Notes under the pieces: generated by a model
The model's database searches: none
Told to the model about the DNA's origin: nothing
Seen by the model: the letters and a program-made list of their open reading frames with translations, nothing else
Made by a program: the position numbers and the translations under genes
Origin: Pseudorhodoferax sp. Leaf265
Lineage (GTDB): Bacteria > Pseudomonadota > Gammaproteobacteria > Burkholderiales > Burkholderiaceae_C
Assembly (NCBI RefSeq): GCF_001422365.1
Contig: NZ_LMMT01000036.1
Location: 65,823 to 129,822 of the forward strand
Direction: 5' to 3'
Length of the DNA stretch: 64,000 bases
In this document: positions 9,190-21,082 of the stretch, piece by piece
Numbering within the stretch: the stretch's first letter is position 1
How the letters are laid out: every line of letters begins with the position of its first letter

Positions 9190-10632
9190 CTACGGCGCCA
9201 CGCAGCCTGCGCCCGCCTGCGCCACCACACCGCGCAGCTGCCGGGTGGTGTTGCCGTCGTCCGGGCCCAGCTGGTCGCGCGTGAAGGTGCAGCCATAGCC
9301 CGGCGCAGCGACGGTCGCCGCGGTCAGCACGTCGTCGCCGGCCGGCTTGGGACCGCCCTGCTCCCACTGCACCATGGCGTCGAAGGCCTCCACCTGCTCG
9401 GCCACCGTGAAGTCGCAATGCGAGATGCCGCGGATCGCGCGCTGCACCAGCCAGCGGTCGTTGCCCTCGGCGACCACGCGGCGCTTGTAGATCTGCTGCA
9501 TGCTGAACGGCACGTACAGGTCGCCCAGGGTGTGCAGCGACACGACAGGGATGCCGATCTCGCCGTTCGCCTTGGGAATCCAGCGCAGGCCGTCGCGGCG
9601 CTCCCGGTTGGCGTCTGCCACCGCCGTCAGCTTCTGGGCGGCGGCGTTCAGCGCCGTGGAGCCCGCAGGATCGCCCGTGATGGTGTAGGTGAAGCGGTTG
9701 GTGTCCAGCACGCTTTTGTTCAGGATGCCGTTCACCGTGCCGTCACCGCCAAACACGCCCCAGACCGGGCTGAACGAGCCGCCGTAAGCCACGCCCAGTT
9801 CGAACAGCGGCCGGTCGCCGCCGGTGAGGTTTTCCACCACCGACATGAACTTCGCACCGGTCGCCGTGGGGGTGCCCGGGAAGCTGGTGAAGAGCGTGCT
9901 CGTCACCTGGTCGCGCACCGTCGCCCAGCCCGTGAACGGGTTGTTGGGCACGCCTGCCAGCGCCTGCGCGGCCACCTGGGCCCCGGCGAAATAGTCGAAC
10001 AGTTCGGTGTCGCCCATCACGCCGCACATGGGCACGGCACCGTGGTAGCGCACCTTGTTGTTGGCGTCCTCCATCGCTTCCTCCTCGATGGCGGCCGCGG
10101 TGACATGGCCGCCCATGGAATGGCCGGTGATGTACAGCCGCGTGGGCGCCGCCAAGTTGCGGCCGTTGGTGCTGGCGATGCGGTTGAAGGCCAGCGCCAG
10201 CGCGTTCGTGTCCTCCACGCCCACGCGCACGTCGTAGAAGTTCTTGCTGTAGCTGGATGCAGCCCAGGCATACCCGTTCTGGATCAGGTGGCGGCGGATG
10301 GAAGGGTTGCTGACCCCGAGCTGGTTGCCCTCGCCAGCGTAGCCGTGGGCGTACATCACGAGCCGGCCGTTCCAGTTGGCCGGCACCTCGATGCGGTAGG
10401 CCGCACCGTTCAGCACGCCGGCCCAGCGGCTGGTGGTGGCGTTGTCCACCGTATCCCCGCTGTCGGCCGCCAGGGCGGCAAAGGTCGTGGCACTGGGCTC
10501 GGCCGGCACGAAGCTGTTGCGGCTGTCCTGCAGGCGGGTCTCCTCGGGGGTGTTGTCGTCGCCGCCACCGCCGCAGGCGGCCAGGGCTGCGGCCGCGAGC
10601 AGGCTCAGGAACATCGGTCGCGTGGATTGCAT
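9190..10632 (-). CDS. Exported alpha/beta-hydrolase lipoprotein
   Basis: A 480-residue protein starting at ATG 10632, with GGAG about 8 bases upstream. The signal peptide ends in a lipobox (L17-A-A-C20) followed by CGGGGDD, so the protein is probably lipid-anchored. The alpha/beta-hydrolase nucleophile elbow is GHSMGG with Ser172; LVMYAHGYAGEG supplies the oxyanion-hole region and a late ISHCDF motif may hold the catalytic His. The substrate is not identifiable; related secreted hydrolases act on esters or polyhydroxyalkanoate oligomers. An upstream in-frame ATG (MTRRHPMQ) is less likely because its codons contain the ribosome site. Confidence 0.78.
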   Translation of the reverse strand: MQSTRPMFLSLLAAAALAACGGGGDDNTPEETRLQDSRNSFVPAEPSATTFAALAADSGDTVDNATTSRWAGVLNGAAYRIEVPANWNGRLVMYAHGYAGEGNQLGVSNPSIRRHLIQNGYAWAASSYSKNFYDVRVGVEDTNALALAFNRIASTNGRNLAAPTRLYITGHSMGGHVTAAAIEEEAMEDANNKVRYHGAVPMCGVMGDTELFDYFAGAQVAAQALAGVPNNPFTGWATVRDQVTSTLFTSFPGTPTATGAKFMSVVENLTGGDRPLFELGVAYGGSFSPVWGVFGGDGTVNGILNKSVLDTNRFTYTITGDPAGSTALNAAAQKLTAVADANRERRDGLRWIPKANGEIGIPVVSLHTLGDLYVPFSMQQIYKRRVVAEGNDRWLVQRAIRGISHCDFTVAEQVEAFDAMVQWEQGGPKPAGDDVLTAATVAAPGYGCTFTRDQLGPDDGNTTRQLRGVVAQAGAGCVAP

Positions 10633-10731
10633 CGGGTGTCTCCTCGTCATGTCGTTGGCGCGGAATGCGCCGGCGCAGCCTACGCCTGCCCGCGCTGCAG
10701 CCGTGTCAGCAAAAACGCCGAGACAGGTGGT

Positions 10732-10760
10732 TTGACGCTCCCTGGCCCGCGTCGCATACT
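10732..10760 (+). promoter_or_regulatory. Candidate sigma-70 promoter for the CBS-domain gene
   Basis: TTGACG at 10732-10737 and CATACT at 10755-10760 are separated by exactly 17 bases. This is a good match to the housekeeping promoter consensus in an otherwise GC-rich 235-bp divergent gap. The expected start of transcription is near 10767, about 100 bases before the chosen start codon. Confidence 0.55.
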
Positions 10761-10867
10761 GGTCCGGCAGCGCCACATCCCACCATATGGCGAAGCGGGC
10801 CGACGGAGCGGACCCGCGGATGCAGAGGGCGCTGGCACGCTCCACCCGCCTTGCAAAGGACCGCACC

Positions 10868-11455
10868 ATGACCGGCATGAGCTTCAAGCCTCTCGGCACC
10901 CAACCTCTTGCGGCGCGCGCGTTGCTGGCGCGGCCGGCACCGGGAAAACCGGTCACGCTGGAGTCGCCGGCCGTGGAGGTCATGACCGACTTCACGCAGA
11001 CCCAGCCGGTCGGCATCGCGCCCGAGGCCACGCTGTTTGCCGCCAACGAAGCCATGATCACCTACGGCGTGCGCCTGCTGTTCGTGACCGAGCGCGATCA
11101 CCTGCTGGGCATCATCAGCACCCAGGACACGCTGGGCGAGCGCCCCCTGCAAATGCGCCACCTGGGCAAGGGCACGGTGTCCGACCTCAGCGTGTCCGAC
11201 CTCATGCACCCGCTCGCCAGCCTGCAAGTGCTGCGGCACGCCGACGTGCTGCATGCCAATGTGGGCGACCTGGTGGCCACGCTGCAGCGCCTGGGCCGCA
11301 AGCACCTGCTGGTCAGCGAGCAACTGCCCGACCAACCCCTGGCCATCCGCGGCATGTTCTCCGCCACGCAGATCGAGCGCCAGCTCGGCGCGCCGGTGGA
11401 GACCTACGAACGCGCCCAGACCTTCGCGCAGATCGAGGCCGCGCTCGGCGCCTGA
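10868..11455 (+). CDS. CBS-domain pair protein
   Basis: A 195-residue protein with two tandem CBS motifs (about residues 35-95 and 105-175): VGIAPEATLFAANEAM...LLFVTERDHLLGIIS, then SVSDLMHPLASLQ...HLLVS. No catalytic or DNA-binding domain is attached. Such stand-alone pairs usually bind adenine nucleotides and regulate partners. ATG 10868 is preferred over an in-frame upstream ATG (10787) because AAAGGA sits 7 bases before it. It converges with the histidine kinase gene across 3 bases, and a good promoter lies about 110 bases upstream. Confidence 0.82.
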   Translation: MTGMSFKPLGTQPLAARALLARPAPGKPVTLESPAVEVMTDFTQTQPVGIAPEATLFAANEAMITYGVRLLFVTERDHLLGIISTQDTLGERPLQMRHLGKGTVSDLSVSDLMHPLASLQVLRHADVLHANVGDLVATLQRLGRKHLLVSEQLPDQPLAIRGMFSATQIERQLGAPVETYERAQTFAQIEAALGA

Positions 11456-11458
11456 GCT

Positions 11459-14041
<2,583 letters not shown>

Positions 14042-14105
14042 GGGCCTACCCCAGAGTGCGGCGGCGCGCAGTGTAGCTCCGCGCGCCGCCCTGCCTGGCG
14101 GGGCT

Positions 14106-15251
14106 TCAGGCCAGCGGCACCCAGCGTGCGCCGGCAGCGCTGCTGCGCAGCACGGCCTCGATGAAACGGTGGCCGGCCACGCCGTCTTGCACCGTCGTGA
14201 GCTGCAGCGCCTGCGCGTCGGCCGGGCGGCCTTCTCCGCGCGCGCGGATCAGCTCGGCCGCATCGCGGTAGACCTGGGCGAAGGCTTCCAGGTAGCCCTC
14301 CGGGTGCCCCGCCGGCACGCGCGTGGCCTGCAGGGCAGCGGCGCTGTCCACACGGCCGCGCGTGAGCCGCTGGGCCGCGCCGCCAACGGGCGTGAACCAG
14401 AGTTCGTTGGGCTGCTCCTGGTCGAAGGCAAGCGACGCTTCGGTGCCGAACACGCGCAGGCGCAGGGCGTTCTCGCAGCCGGCCGCGACCTGGCTGGCCC
14501 AGAGCAGGCCACGCGCGCCGTTGGCGTAGCGCAGCATCATCTGCACATGGTCGTCCAGCAGGCGGCCCGGCACGAAGCTGGTCAGTTCAGCCGCAAGCTG
14601 GCTGGGCACCATGCCGGTCACGAAGCACGCCAGCTGGTAGGCGTGGGTGCCGATGTCGCCCAGGCAGCCGGCCGGGCCGGCCTGGGCCGGATCGTTGCGC
14701 CAGGCCGCCTGCTTGTTGCCGGCGTGCTCCTCGGCGCGGGTCAGCCAGTCCTGCTGGTACTCGGCCTGCACCAGGCGGATGCTGCCCAGCGCACCGCTGG
14801 CAACGAGCTGGCGCGCGTGGCGCACCATGGGATAACCGGCGTAGGCATGCGTGAGCGCGAACACGCGGTCGTGCTGGCGCGCCAGCCGCGCGAGTTCCTC
14901 GCCCTCGGCCAGCGACACGGCGAGCGGCTTGTCGCAGATGACATGCAGCCCGGCCTGCAGCGCGGCCGTGGCCATGGGCGCGTGCAGGTGGTTGGGCGTG
15001 ACGATGGCCACGACCTCGGCGCCATCGGGCCGCGCGGCCTCGGCGCGGACCAGTTCGCGCCAGTCGGCGTAGCTGCGCTCGGGCGGCAGGTGGATGGCGG
15101 CGGCGCTGGCGGCGGCGCGCGCCGGGTCGGACGACAGCGCGGCGGCGACGAGTTCGTAACAGTCGTCCAGCCGCGCGGCGATGCGGTGCACGGCACCGAT
15201 GAAGGCGCCCTCGCCGCCGCCCAACATGGCCAATCGCAAACGTCGTGTCAT
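14106..15251 (-). CDS. Gfo/Idh/MocA-family sugar dehydrogenase
   Basis: A 381-residue NAD(P)-dependent oxidoreductase. The Rossmann loop is at residues 11-15 (GGGEG) and the CDKP motif carries the conserved lysine Lys108, typical of inositol, glucose-fructose and 3-keto-sugar dehydrogenases. GDIGTHAYQ contains the conserved active-site His region. ATG 15251 overlaps the stop of the TIM-barrel gene as ATGA, so the two are translationally coupled. It is the last gene of the ROK/ABC sugar operon. The pair resembles dehydrogenase plus 3-keto-sugar isomerase/hydrolase modules that attack cyclic polyols or glycosides; the substrate is unknown. Confidence 0.85.
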   Translation of the reverse strand: MTRRLRLAMLGGGEGAFIGAVHRIAARLDDCYELVAAALSSDPARAAASAAAIHLPPERSYADWRELVRAEAARPDGAEVVAIVTPNHLHAPMATAALQAGLHVICDKPLAVSLAEGEELARLARQHDRVFALTHAYAGYPMVRHARQLVASGALGSIRLVQAEYQQDWLTRAEEHAGNKQAAWRNDPAQAGPAGCLGDIGTHAYQLACFVTGMVPSQLAAELTSFVPGRLLDDHVQMMLRYANGARGLLWASQVAAGCENALRLRVFGTEASLAFDQEQPNELWFTPVGGAAQRLTRGRVDSAAALQATRVPAGHPEGYLEAFAQVYRDAAELIRARGEGRPADAQALQLTTVQDGVAGHRFIEAVLRSSAAGARWVPLA

Positions 15252-16303
15252 CTGTCCAGTCCCATCAGGCCGCGCACGGCGGCGCGGTCCACGCCGCTGC
15301 CGGCGAAATCGTCGAAGGCCCGGTCGGCCACGCGGATGATGTGGCGGCGAATGAAGTCCGCACCCTCGCGCGCGCCATCCTCCGGGTGCTTGAGCGCGCA
15401 CTCCCACTCCAGCACGGCCCAGCCGGCGAAGTCGTACTGGGCCATCTTCGAGAAGATCGCACCGAAGTCCACCTGCCCGTCGCCCAGCGAGCGGAAGCGC
15501 CCGGCCCGGTCGACCCAGCCGCTGTATCCACCGTAGACGCCCTGCCGGCCATCGGGCCGGAACTCGGCGTCCTTGACATGGAAGGCCTTGATGCGCGCGT
15601 GGTAGATGTCGATGAAGGCCAGGTAGTCGAGCTGCTGCAGCACGAAGTGGCTGGGGTCGTACAGGATGTTGGCGCGCACATGGTTGCCGACCGACGCCAG
15701 GAAGCGCTCGAACGTCACGCCGTCGTGCAGGTCCTCGCCCGGGTGCAGTTCGAAGGCCGCATCCACGCCGTGCGCATCCAGCTTGTCCAGGATGGGCCGC
15801 CAGCGCCGCGCGAGTTCGCCGAAGGCCTCTTCCACGAGCCCGGCCGGCCGCTGCGGCCAGGGGTAGAGGTAGGGCCAGGCCAGCGCGCCCGAGAAAGTGG
15901 CCGTGGCCGTGAGGCCCAGCCGCTCGCTGGCCTGCGCGGCCAGGTGCATCTGGGCGATCGCCCATTCGGTGCGCGCGGCCGGTTTGCCGCGCACCGCCTC
16001 GGGCGCAAAGCCGTCGAACAAGGCGTCGTAGGCCGGGTGCACGGCCACGAGCTGGCCCTGCAGGTGCGTGGACAGCTCGGTGATCGCCAGGCCGTGCGCT
16101 TGCAAGGTCCCCGTGACCTCGTCGCAATAGGTCTGGCTGGTCGCCGCCTTCTCCAGATCGACGATGTGCGGCGCCGTCGGCAGCTGCACACCCTCGTAGC
16201 CCAGGCTCCTGGCCCAGGCGCCCAGGTGGTCCAGCGTGTCGAACGGCGGTGCATCGCCCAGGAACTGGGCGAGGAAGATGGCGGGACCTTTCAGCGTGCG
16301 CAT
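15248..16303 (-). CDS. TIM-barrel sugar phosphate isomerase/epimerase-like protein
   Basis: A 351-residue member of the xylose-isomerase-like TIM-barrel family (AP endonuclease 2 fold). Metal-ligand motifs typical of the family are visible: FELHPGED, YDPSHF, KAFHVKDAEF and VLEWE. These fit inositol catabolism (IolE/IolI-like) or 3-keto-sugar epimerases. It starts one base after the stop of the sugar-binding protein and overlaps the downstream dehydrogenase by 4 bases. It probably isomerises or dehydrates the keto-sugar made by that dehydrogenase. Confidence 0.83.
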   Translation of the reverse strand: MRTLKGPAIFLAQFLGDAPPFDTLDHLGAWARSLGYEGVQLPTAPHIVDLEKAATSQTYCDEVTGTLQAHGLAITELSTHLQGQLVAVHPAYDALFDGFAPEAVRGKPAARTEWAIAQMHLAAQASERLGLTATATFSGALAWPYLYPWPQRPAGLVEEAFGELARRWRPILDKLDAHGVDAAFELHPGEDLHDGVTFERFLASVGNHVRANILYDPSHFVLQQLDYLAFIDIYHARIKAFHVKDAEFRPDGRQGVYGGYSGWVDRAGRFRSLGDGQVDFGAIFSKMAQYDFAGWAVLEWECALKHPEDGAREGADFIRRHIIRVADRAFDDFAGSGVDRAAVRGLMGLDR

Positions 16304-16304
16304 G

Positions 16305-17258
16305 TCAGAAGGGGCTGTCCGGGTGGTAGAAGTCCTTGGCGTTGTCCTTGGTGATCAGCACCGACGGGATGATGGTCGTCGCCGGCAGCTTCTCGCCCTT
16401 CAAACGCGCCTCGGCCGTGAGCTTGATCGCGTCGTAGATGAACTTGGGCGAGTAGCTCACGTCCGCATCGATGCGCTTGTCCTTGCCATCCAGGATGGTC
16501 TTGACCATGCCCTTGGCACCGGCGCCACCGAATACGATCTTGATGTCGTCGCGCTTGGCCTGGTCGATGGCCTTGAGCACGCCCACGGCCATGTCGTCGT
16601 CGGCGGCCCAGATCGCGTCGATCTGCTTGAAGCGCGTGAGGTAGTCCTGCGTGACCTTGAAGGCGTCGTCGCGGTTCCAGTTGGCGTACTTGGCGTCCAG
16701 CAGCTTGATGTCCGGATGGTTCTTGAGCACCGCGTTGAAGGCGTCCATGCGCTCGTTGTCCAGCGTGGTAGCGATGCCGCGCAGCGCGACCACATTGCCC
16801 TTGCCGCCCAGCTTCTTGGCGATGTACTCGGCCGGGATCTTGCCGAAGGCGGTGTTGTCGCCGGCCACGTAGGCGTCCTGCGCGCTGGTGTCGGTGAGGC
16901 CGCGGTCGACCACCGTGACGTAGGCGCCCTTGGCCTTGACCTGGGCGACCGGCTTGGTCAGCGCGGCCGATTCGAACGGGAACACGACCAGCGCATTGAT
17001 CTTGGAGACCGAGGACAGGTCCTGCAGCTGGTTGGCCTGCTCCGGCGCGTTGGCCGCCGTGCGGATCGTGATCTTCAGGCCCTTGTGCTGCTTCTCCAGG
17101 TCCTTCTTGGCCTGGTTGGCCCAGTAGTTGATGCCGCCCATGAAGCTGTGCGTGGCGGCTGGGATGGACACGCCCACGTGCACCGGATCGGCGGCCAGGG
17201 CCGGCAGGGCGAAGCTGGCGGCGGCGATGGCCGTGAGGGTCAGGCGTCTGGAAATCAT
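16305..17258 (-). CDS. Periplasmic sugar-binding protein of a CUT2 ABC importer
   Basis: A 317-residue protein with a Sec signal peptide (MISRRLTLTAIAAASFALPALA-AD). The fold is the ribose/galactose-binding type (Peripla_BP_4): VGVSIPAATHSFMGGI, VVDRGL, VAGDNTAFG and WAADDDMAVG are typical positions. GGAGA lies 9 bases before ATG 17258. It supplies the ligand specificity of the importer formed with the upstream permease and ATPase. It resembles proteins of the RbsB/YtfQ group, but the sugar cannot be named from sequence. Confidence 0.9.
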   Translation of the reverse strand: MISRRLTLTAIAAASFALPALAADPVHVGVSIPAATHSFMGGINYWANQAKKDLEKQHKGLKITIRTAANAPEQANQLQDLSSVSKINALVVFPFESAALTKPVAQVKAKGAYVTVVDRGLTDTSAQDAYVAGDNTAFGKIPAEYIAKKLGGKGNVVALRGIATTLDNERMDAFNAVLKNHPDIKLLDAKYANWNRDDAFKVTQDYLTRFKQIDAIWAADDDMAVGVLKAIDQAKRDDIKIVFGGAGAKGMVKTILDGKDKRIDADVSYSPKFIYDAIKLTAEARLKGEKLPATTIIPSVLITKDNAKDFYHPDSPF

Positions 17259-17293
17259 GCGGAAGTCTCCTGGTTGGTTGAAGGCACAAAAAC

Positions 17294-18274
17294 TCACCGT
17301 TTCCCGCGCTGCAGGAACGCGACGACGATGATCACGAAACCCTGCACCGCAGCGTTGAGGTACACGCTGATGATGCTGGTCAGGTTCAGGATGTTGCTGA
17401 TGACCGAAAGCAGCACGGCGCCGACCACGGTGCCCGTGATGCTGCCCGCGCCGCCCTTGAGCGCGGTGCCGCCCACGATCACGGCGGCGATGGCCTCGAG
17501 TTCCCAGAGCAGGCCCGTGGTCGGCGAGGCCGAGCCCAGCCGCGGCACATAGAGCAAGGTGGCGATGCCCACGCAGATGCCCAGCAGCATGTAGGTCTGG
17601 ATCTTCACGCGGTCCACCGCCACGGCGGCGTAGCGCGCGACCTGCTCGTTGGAGCCGATGGCCTGCACGTAGCGGCCGTAGGCCGTGCGGTTCAGGATGA
17701 CGCCGCCGGCCAGCGCGACCAGCAGGAAGATCCAGACCGGCACCGGGATGCCCAGCAGGCTGCCGTAGTAGACCGGCGCGTAGAGGTCCGACAGCTCGTT
17801 GTCCAGCGTGATCGCGCCGCCGTCCGCGGCCCAGGTCAGGTAGGCGCGGAAAATGCCCAGCGTTCCGAGCGTCACGATGAAGGGCTCGATGCGGCCCTTG
17901 GTGATGAGCAGCCCGTGCGCGAGGCCGAAGGCCGCACCGAGCACGATGGACAGCCCGGCCCCCAGCACCACGGCCAGCAGCGGCGAGCCCGTGAGCGGAC
18001 CCATGGCGTTGATGAACAGGATCACGCAGCCCGCGATCAGCGCGGCCATGGAACCCACAGACAGGTCGATGCCGCCCGAGATGATCACGAAGCACATGCC
18101 GACCGCGATGATGCCGATGAAGGCCGTGCGCGTGAGCAGGTTCATGGCGTTGTCGGGCGTCGCGAAGTCGCTGTTGAGCAAGGTGCCGGCGATGCACAGC
18201 AGCACCAGGCCCAGCACCGGGCCCCAGCCGTGCAGTTTGAATGCGGAGCGTTTGGTCGGTTCAGGCTGGGACAT
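17294..18274 (-). CDS. CUT2 sugar ABC transporter permease (RbsC-like)
   Basis: A 326-residue integral membrane protein with about 8-10 hydrophobic segments. The GGIDLSVGS motif (about residues 66-74) and the later ALKGGAGS motif are signatures of RbsC-type permeases. ATG 18274 was chosen because GGAG lies 7 bases upstream; it overlaps the end of the ATPase gene by 14 bases. An in-frame ATG at 18301 is possible. It forms a homodimeric channel with the adjacent double ATPase. Confidence 0.92.
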   Translation of the reverse strand: MSQPEPTKRSAFKLHGWGPVLGLVLLCIAGTLLNSDFATPDNAMNLLTRTAFIGIIAVGMCFVIISGGIDLSVGSMAALIAGCVILFINAMGPLTGSPLLAVVLGAGLSIVLGAAFGLAHGLLITKGRIEPFIVTLGTLGIFRAYLTWAADGGAITLDNELSDLYAPVYYGSLLGIPVPVWIFLLVALAGGVILNRTAYGRYVQAIGSNEQVARYAAVAVDRVKIQTYMLLGICVGIATLLYVPRLGSASPTTGLLWELEAIAAVIVGGTALKGGAGSITGTVVGAVLLSVISNILNLTSIISVYLNAAVQGFVIIVVAFLQRGKR

Positions 18275-19784
18275 GCGTTTTCTCCGCCACGCCGGTGGCA
18301 TGGGCGATCAAGATTTCTTCGGTCAGGCCGTCGGCATCGAGCGTGGCGACCAATCGACCGGCGCGCACCACGGCCACGCGGTGCGCCAGGCCGATCAGCT
18401 CCATGAGTTCGGACGAGACCACGAGCACGGCCAGGCCCTGGCGCGCCAGGCGCTGCACGAGTTCGTAGATCTCGCGCTTGGCGCCCACGTCCACGCCGCG
18501 CGTGGGTTCGTCCAGCACGACGATGCGCGGGTTCGGGTGCAGCACGCGCGCCAGCGCCAGCTTCTGCTGGTTGCCGCCCGACAGCGCCGAGGCGGGCACG
18601 TCCAGCGCGCCGGTGCGGATGCCGAAGTCGCGCTGCGCCTGCTCCAGTGCAGCGTGCTCGGCGGCCGGGTTCAACCACGGCTTGGCGTAGCGTTGCAGCG
18701 CCATCAGCGTGAGGTTCTCGCGCAGGCCCATGTGCACGTGCAGGCCGCGGCCCTTGCGGTCTTCGCTGAGGTAGGTGAGGCCCGCATCGGCCGCCGCGCG
18801 CGGGTTCTTGAAACCGCCGTCGCCCGGCAGCGCCTGGCCGTGCAGCCAGACCTTGCCACGCGCCGGGCGCAGGCCCAGCAGGCCTTCGAACAATTCCGTG
18901 CGGCCGGCGCCGACCAGGCCGGCGAAGCCCAGGATCTCGCCGGGGCGGACCTCGAAGTCCCAGCCCTCGGCCCAGCCAGGCACGCCGAAGCCCGCCAGCC
19001 GCAAGGCCGTTGCACCCTCGGTCGGCCGCGCGTCGCGCGGCGGGTACAGGTCGGCGATCTCGCGGCCCACCATCAGCCTGGCCATCGCGTGGCGCGTGAG
19101 GCCCTGCGTGCTCTGCTGCGTGACGAACTGGCCGTCGCGCATCACCACCACCTCGTCGGTCACGCGCTCGACCTCGTCCAGCTTGTGCGAGATGTAGACC
19201 ACGGTCACGCCGTCGGCGCGCAGCTGCGCGATCAGTGCGAACAGCCGCTCGGTCTCGGCCGCCGTCAGCGTCGCCGTGGGCTCGTCCATGACCAAGAGGC
19301 GCGCGCGGCGGGCCACGGCCTTGGCGATCTCCACGAGCTGTTTCTCGGCCACGATGAGGTCGCGCACGCGCCGGTCCGGCGGCACCGACAGGCCCACCTG
19401 GGCCAGCGCGGCGCTGGTGGCGCTGTTCATCGCCGCGTCGTCCAGAAACAGGCCGCGCTTCTTCTCGTGGCCCAGGAAGATGTTCTGCGCCACCGTGAGG
19501 TCGTCCGCCAGGTTGAACTCCTGGTGGATCAGCACGATGCCCAGCGCCTCGGCATCGCGTGGGCCCTTGAACGCGCAATCCTGGCCGTTCACGCGCAACG
19601 TGCCCGAGGTGGGCGCCTCGTAGCCGGACAGGATCTTCATGAGCGTGGACTTGCCGGCGCCGTTCTCGCCGAGCAGGCCGACCACGCGGCCAGGTGGCAG
19701 ACTGAACGAGATGCCGTGCAACACCTCCACCGGGCCGAAGGACTTGCGGATGGCGTCGAATTCGACGCCGACGCTCTGGGTCAT
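18261..19784 (-). CDS. CUT2 sugar ABC transporter double ATPase (RbsA-like)
   Basis: A 507-residue protein with two ABC cassettes. The first has Walker [11 protein letters not shown]-loop HQEFN, and Walker [12 protein letters not shown] preceded by a divergent signature region ([10 protein letters not shown]). The second has a degenerate Walker A region (GLVGAGRTE), signature LSGGNQQK and Walker [14 protein letters not shown]. This fused arrangement is standard for RbsA/MglA/XylG. ATG 19784 has AAAGGAG upstream and overlaps the ROK gene stop by 4 bases. It powers import of the sugar bound by the 16305-17258 product. Confidence 0.94.
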   Translation of the reverse strand: MTQSVGVEFDAIRKSFGPVEVLHGISFSLPPGRVVGLLGENGAGKSTLMKILSGYEAPTSGTLRVNGQDCAFKGPRDAEALGIVLIHQEFNLADDLTVAQNIFLGHEKKRGLFLDDAAMNSATSAALAQVGLSVPPDRRVRDLIVAEKQLVEIAKAVARRARLLVMDEPTATLTAAETERLFALIAQLRADGVTVVYISHKLDEVERVTDEVVVMRDGQFVTQQSTQGLTRHAMARLMVGREIADLYPPRDARPTEGATALRLAGFGVPGWAEGWDFEVRPGEILGFAGLVGAGRTELFEGLLGLRPARGKVWLHGQALPGDGGFKNPRAAADAGLTYLSEDRKGRGLHVHMGLRENLTLMALQRYAKPWLNPAAEHAALEQAQRDFGIRTGALDVPASALSGGNQQKLALARVLHPNPRIVVLDEPTRGVDVGAKREIYELVQRLARQGLAVLVVSSELMELIGLAHRVAVVRAGRLVATLDADGLTEEILIAHATGVAEKTHVPA

Positions 19785-20986
19785 GGCGCGACTCCTTTGA
19801 CACGCAAGGTCTCGCCCATTGCGAGCGCCCCCGCCCCGATCACCCCACCTTGCGCGCCCAGCGGCGCGTACTGCACCTCCAGCTGCCGCGTCGACAGCGC
19901 CAGCGAGCGCTGGTAGACGCTTTGCCGCACGGCCGCCAGGAACAGCGGCCCCACCTGCGTGATGCCGCCGCCCAGCAGCACATGCGAGGGATTGAAGAAG
20001 TTCACGACGGCCGCCAGCATCTGCCCGACCAGGTGGCCGGCGTGCTGCAGGATGCGGTTGGCCGCGGCGTCGCCGGCACGGCTGGCCGTGCCCACGTCCT
20101 CGGCGGCCAGGCTGCCGCGCGCGGCCAGCGCCGCGGCCAGCACCGGGCTCTCGCCAGCTTCGGCCGCCTCGGTCGCCATGCGCACGATGGCCGGCCCTGC
20201 GGCCATGGCCTCCACGCAGCCGCGGTTGCCGCAGTGGCAGCGCGGGCCCTCGTGGTCCACGCTGATGTGGCCCACGTCGCCGGCCGAGCCCGTGGCGCCG
20301 CGGTACACGCTGCCATGGCAGACGATGCCGCAGCCGATGCCGGTGCCGATCTTGACGACGATGAAGTTGGGCAGCGCGCGCTTCAAGCGCCACAGCTCGC
20401 CCAGCGCCATGAGGTTCACGTCGTTGTCCACGAACACGGGCGCGCGGTAGTCGTCGCGCAAGAAGTCGCGGATGGAGAACTGGTCCCAGTCGGGCATCAG
20501 CGGCGGGCTCACGAGCTGGCCGGCCTCGAAGTTGACCGGGCCCGGCACGCCCACGCCGATGCCCAGCACCTGCTCGGCCTTGCCGCCGCTGCGTGCCAGC
20601 AGTTCGCGCATCAGCGCAGCAGCGCGTGCCAGCACCACGCCGGGGCCCTGGCGGCGCACGTCGATGTCCTCGCTGTGCTGGGCCAGCAGCGTGAGGTCGG
20701 GGCGCAGCACGGCCACGGTCAGGCTGGTCACGCCGATGTCCACGCCCAGCAGCAAGCCCAGGCCGTGGTGCAGCCGCAGCGTCTCGGCCGGGCGGCCGCC
20801 CCGGGAGGCCTGGGGGCCCGCCTCTTCCAGCAGGCCCTGGTCGATCAGGCCGGCGACGAGCGCCTTGCCCTTGCTGCTGGAGAAGCCCAGCGGCGCGGCC
20901 AGCGCATGGCGCGAACTGCCGGGCGACCAGAAGGCCGCGTCGAGCACGCGCATTTCGTCCGCAGTGGTGGCTTGCCAGGGCGTCAC
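19781..20986 (-). CDS. ROK-family transcriptional regulator
   Basis: A 401-residue protein with an N-terminal winged-helix-like segment (about residues 20-70) and a ROK domain. The zinc-binding ROK signature CHCGNRGCVE is complete, with the upstream VGHISVDHEG containing the conserved His. DIGVTS and GTGIGCG are the ATP-site-like motifs. The N-terminal DNA-binding part makes it a NagC/XylR-type repressor, not a plain sugar kinase. It is the first gene of the operon and overlaps the ATPase gene by 4 bases, so it probably regulates its own transporter operon in response to the imported sugar. Confidence 0.88.
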   Translation of the reverse strand: MTPWQATTADEMRVLDAAFWSPGSSRHALAAPLGFSSSKGKALVAGLIDQGLLEEAGPQASRGGRPAETLRLHHGLGLLLGVDIGVTSLTVAVLRPDLTLLAQHSEDIDVRRQGPGVVLARAAALMRELLARSGGKAEQVLGIGVGVPGPVNFEAGQLVSPPLMPDWDQFSIRDFLRDDYRAPVFVDNDVNLMALGELWRLKRALPNFIVVKIGTGIGCGIVCHGSVYRGATGSAGDVGHISVDHEGPRCHCGNRGCVEAMAAGPAIVRMATEAAEAGESPVLAAALAARGSLAAEDVGTASRAGDAAANRILQHAGHLVGQMLAAVVNFFNPSHVLLGGGITQVGPLFLAAVRQSVYQRSLALSTRQLEVQYAPLGAQGGVIGAGALAMGETLRVKGVAP

Positions 20987-21082
20987 GCCGCTTGTCTCCT
21001 GCTGTCCTAAGGCAATGCGGCGGATGCTAGGGTCCCTGCTTTGGCTTCACAAGACCCAAGTTCAGCCAAATTTCAACCAAAG

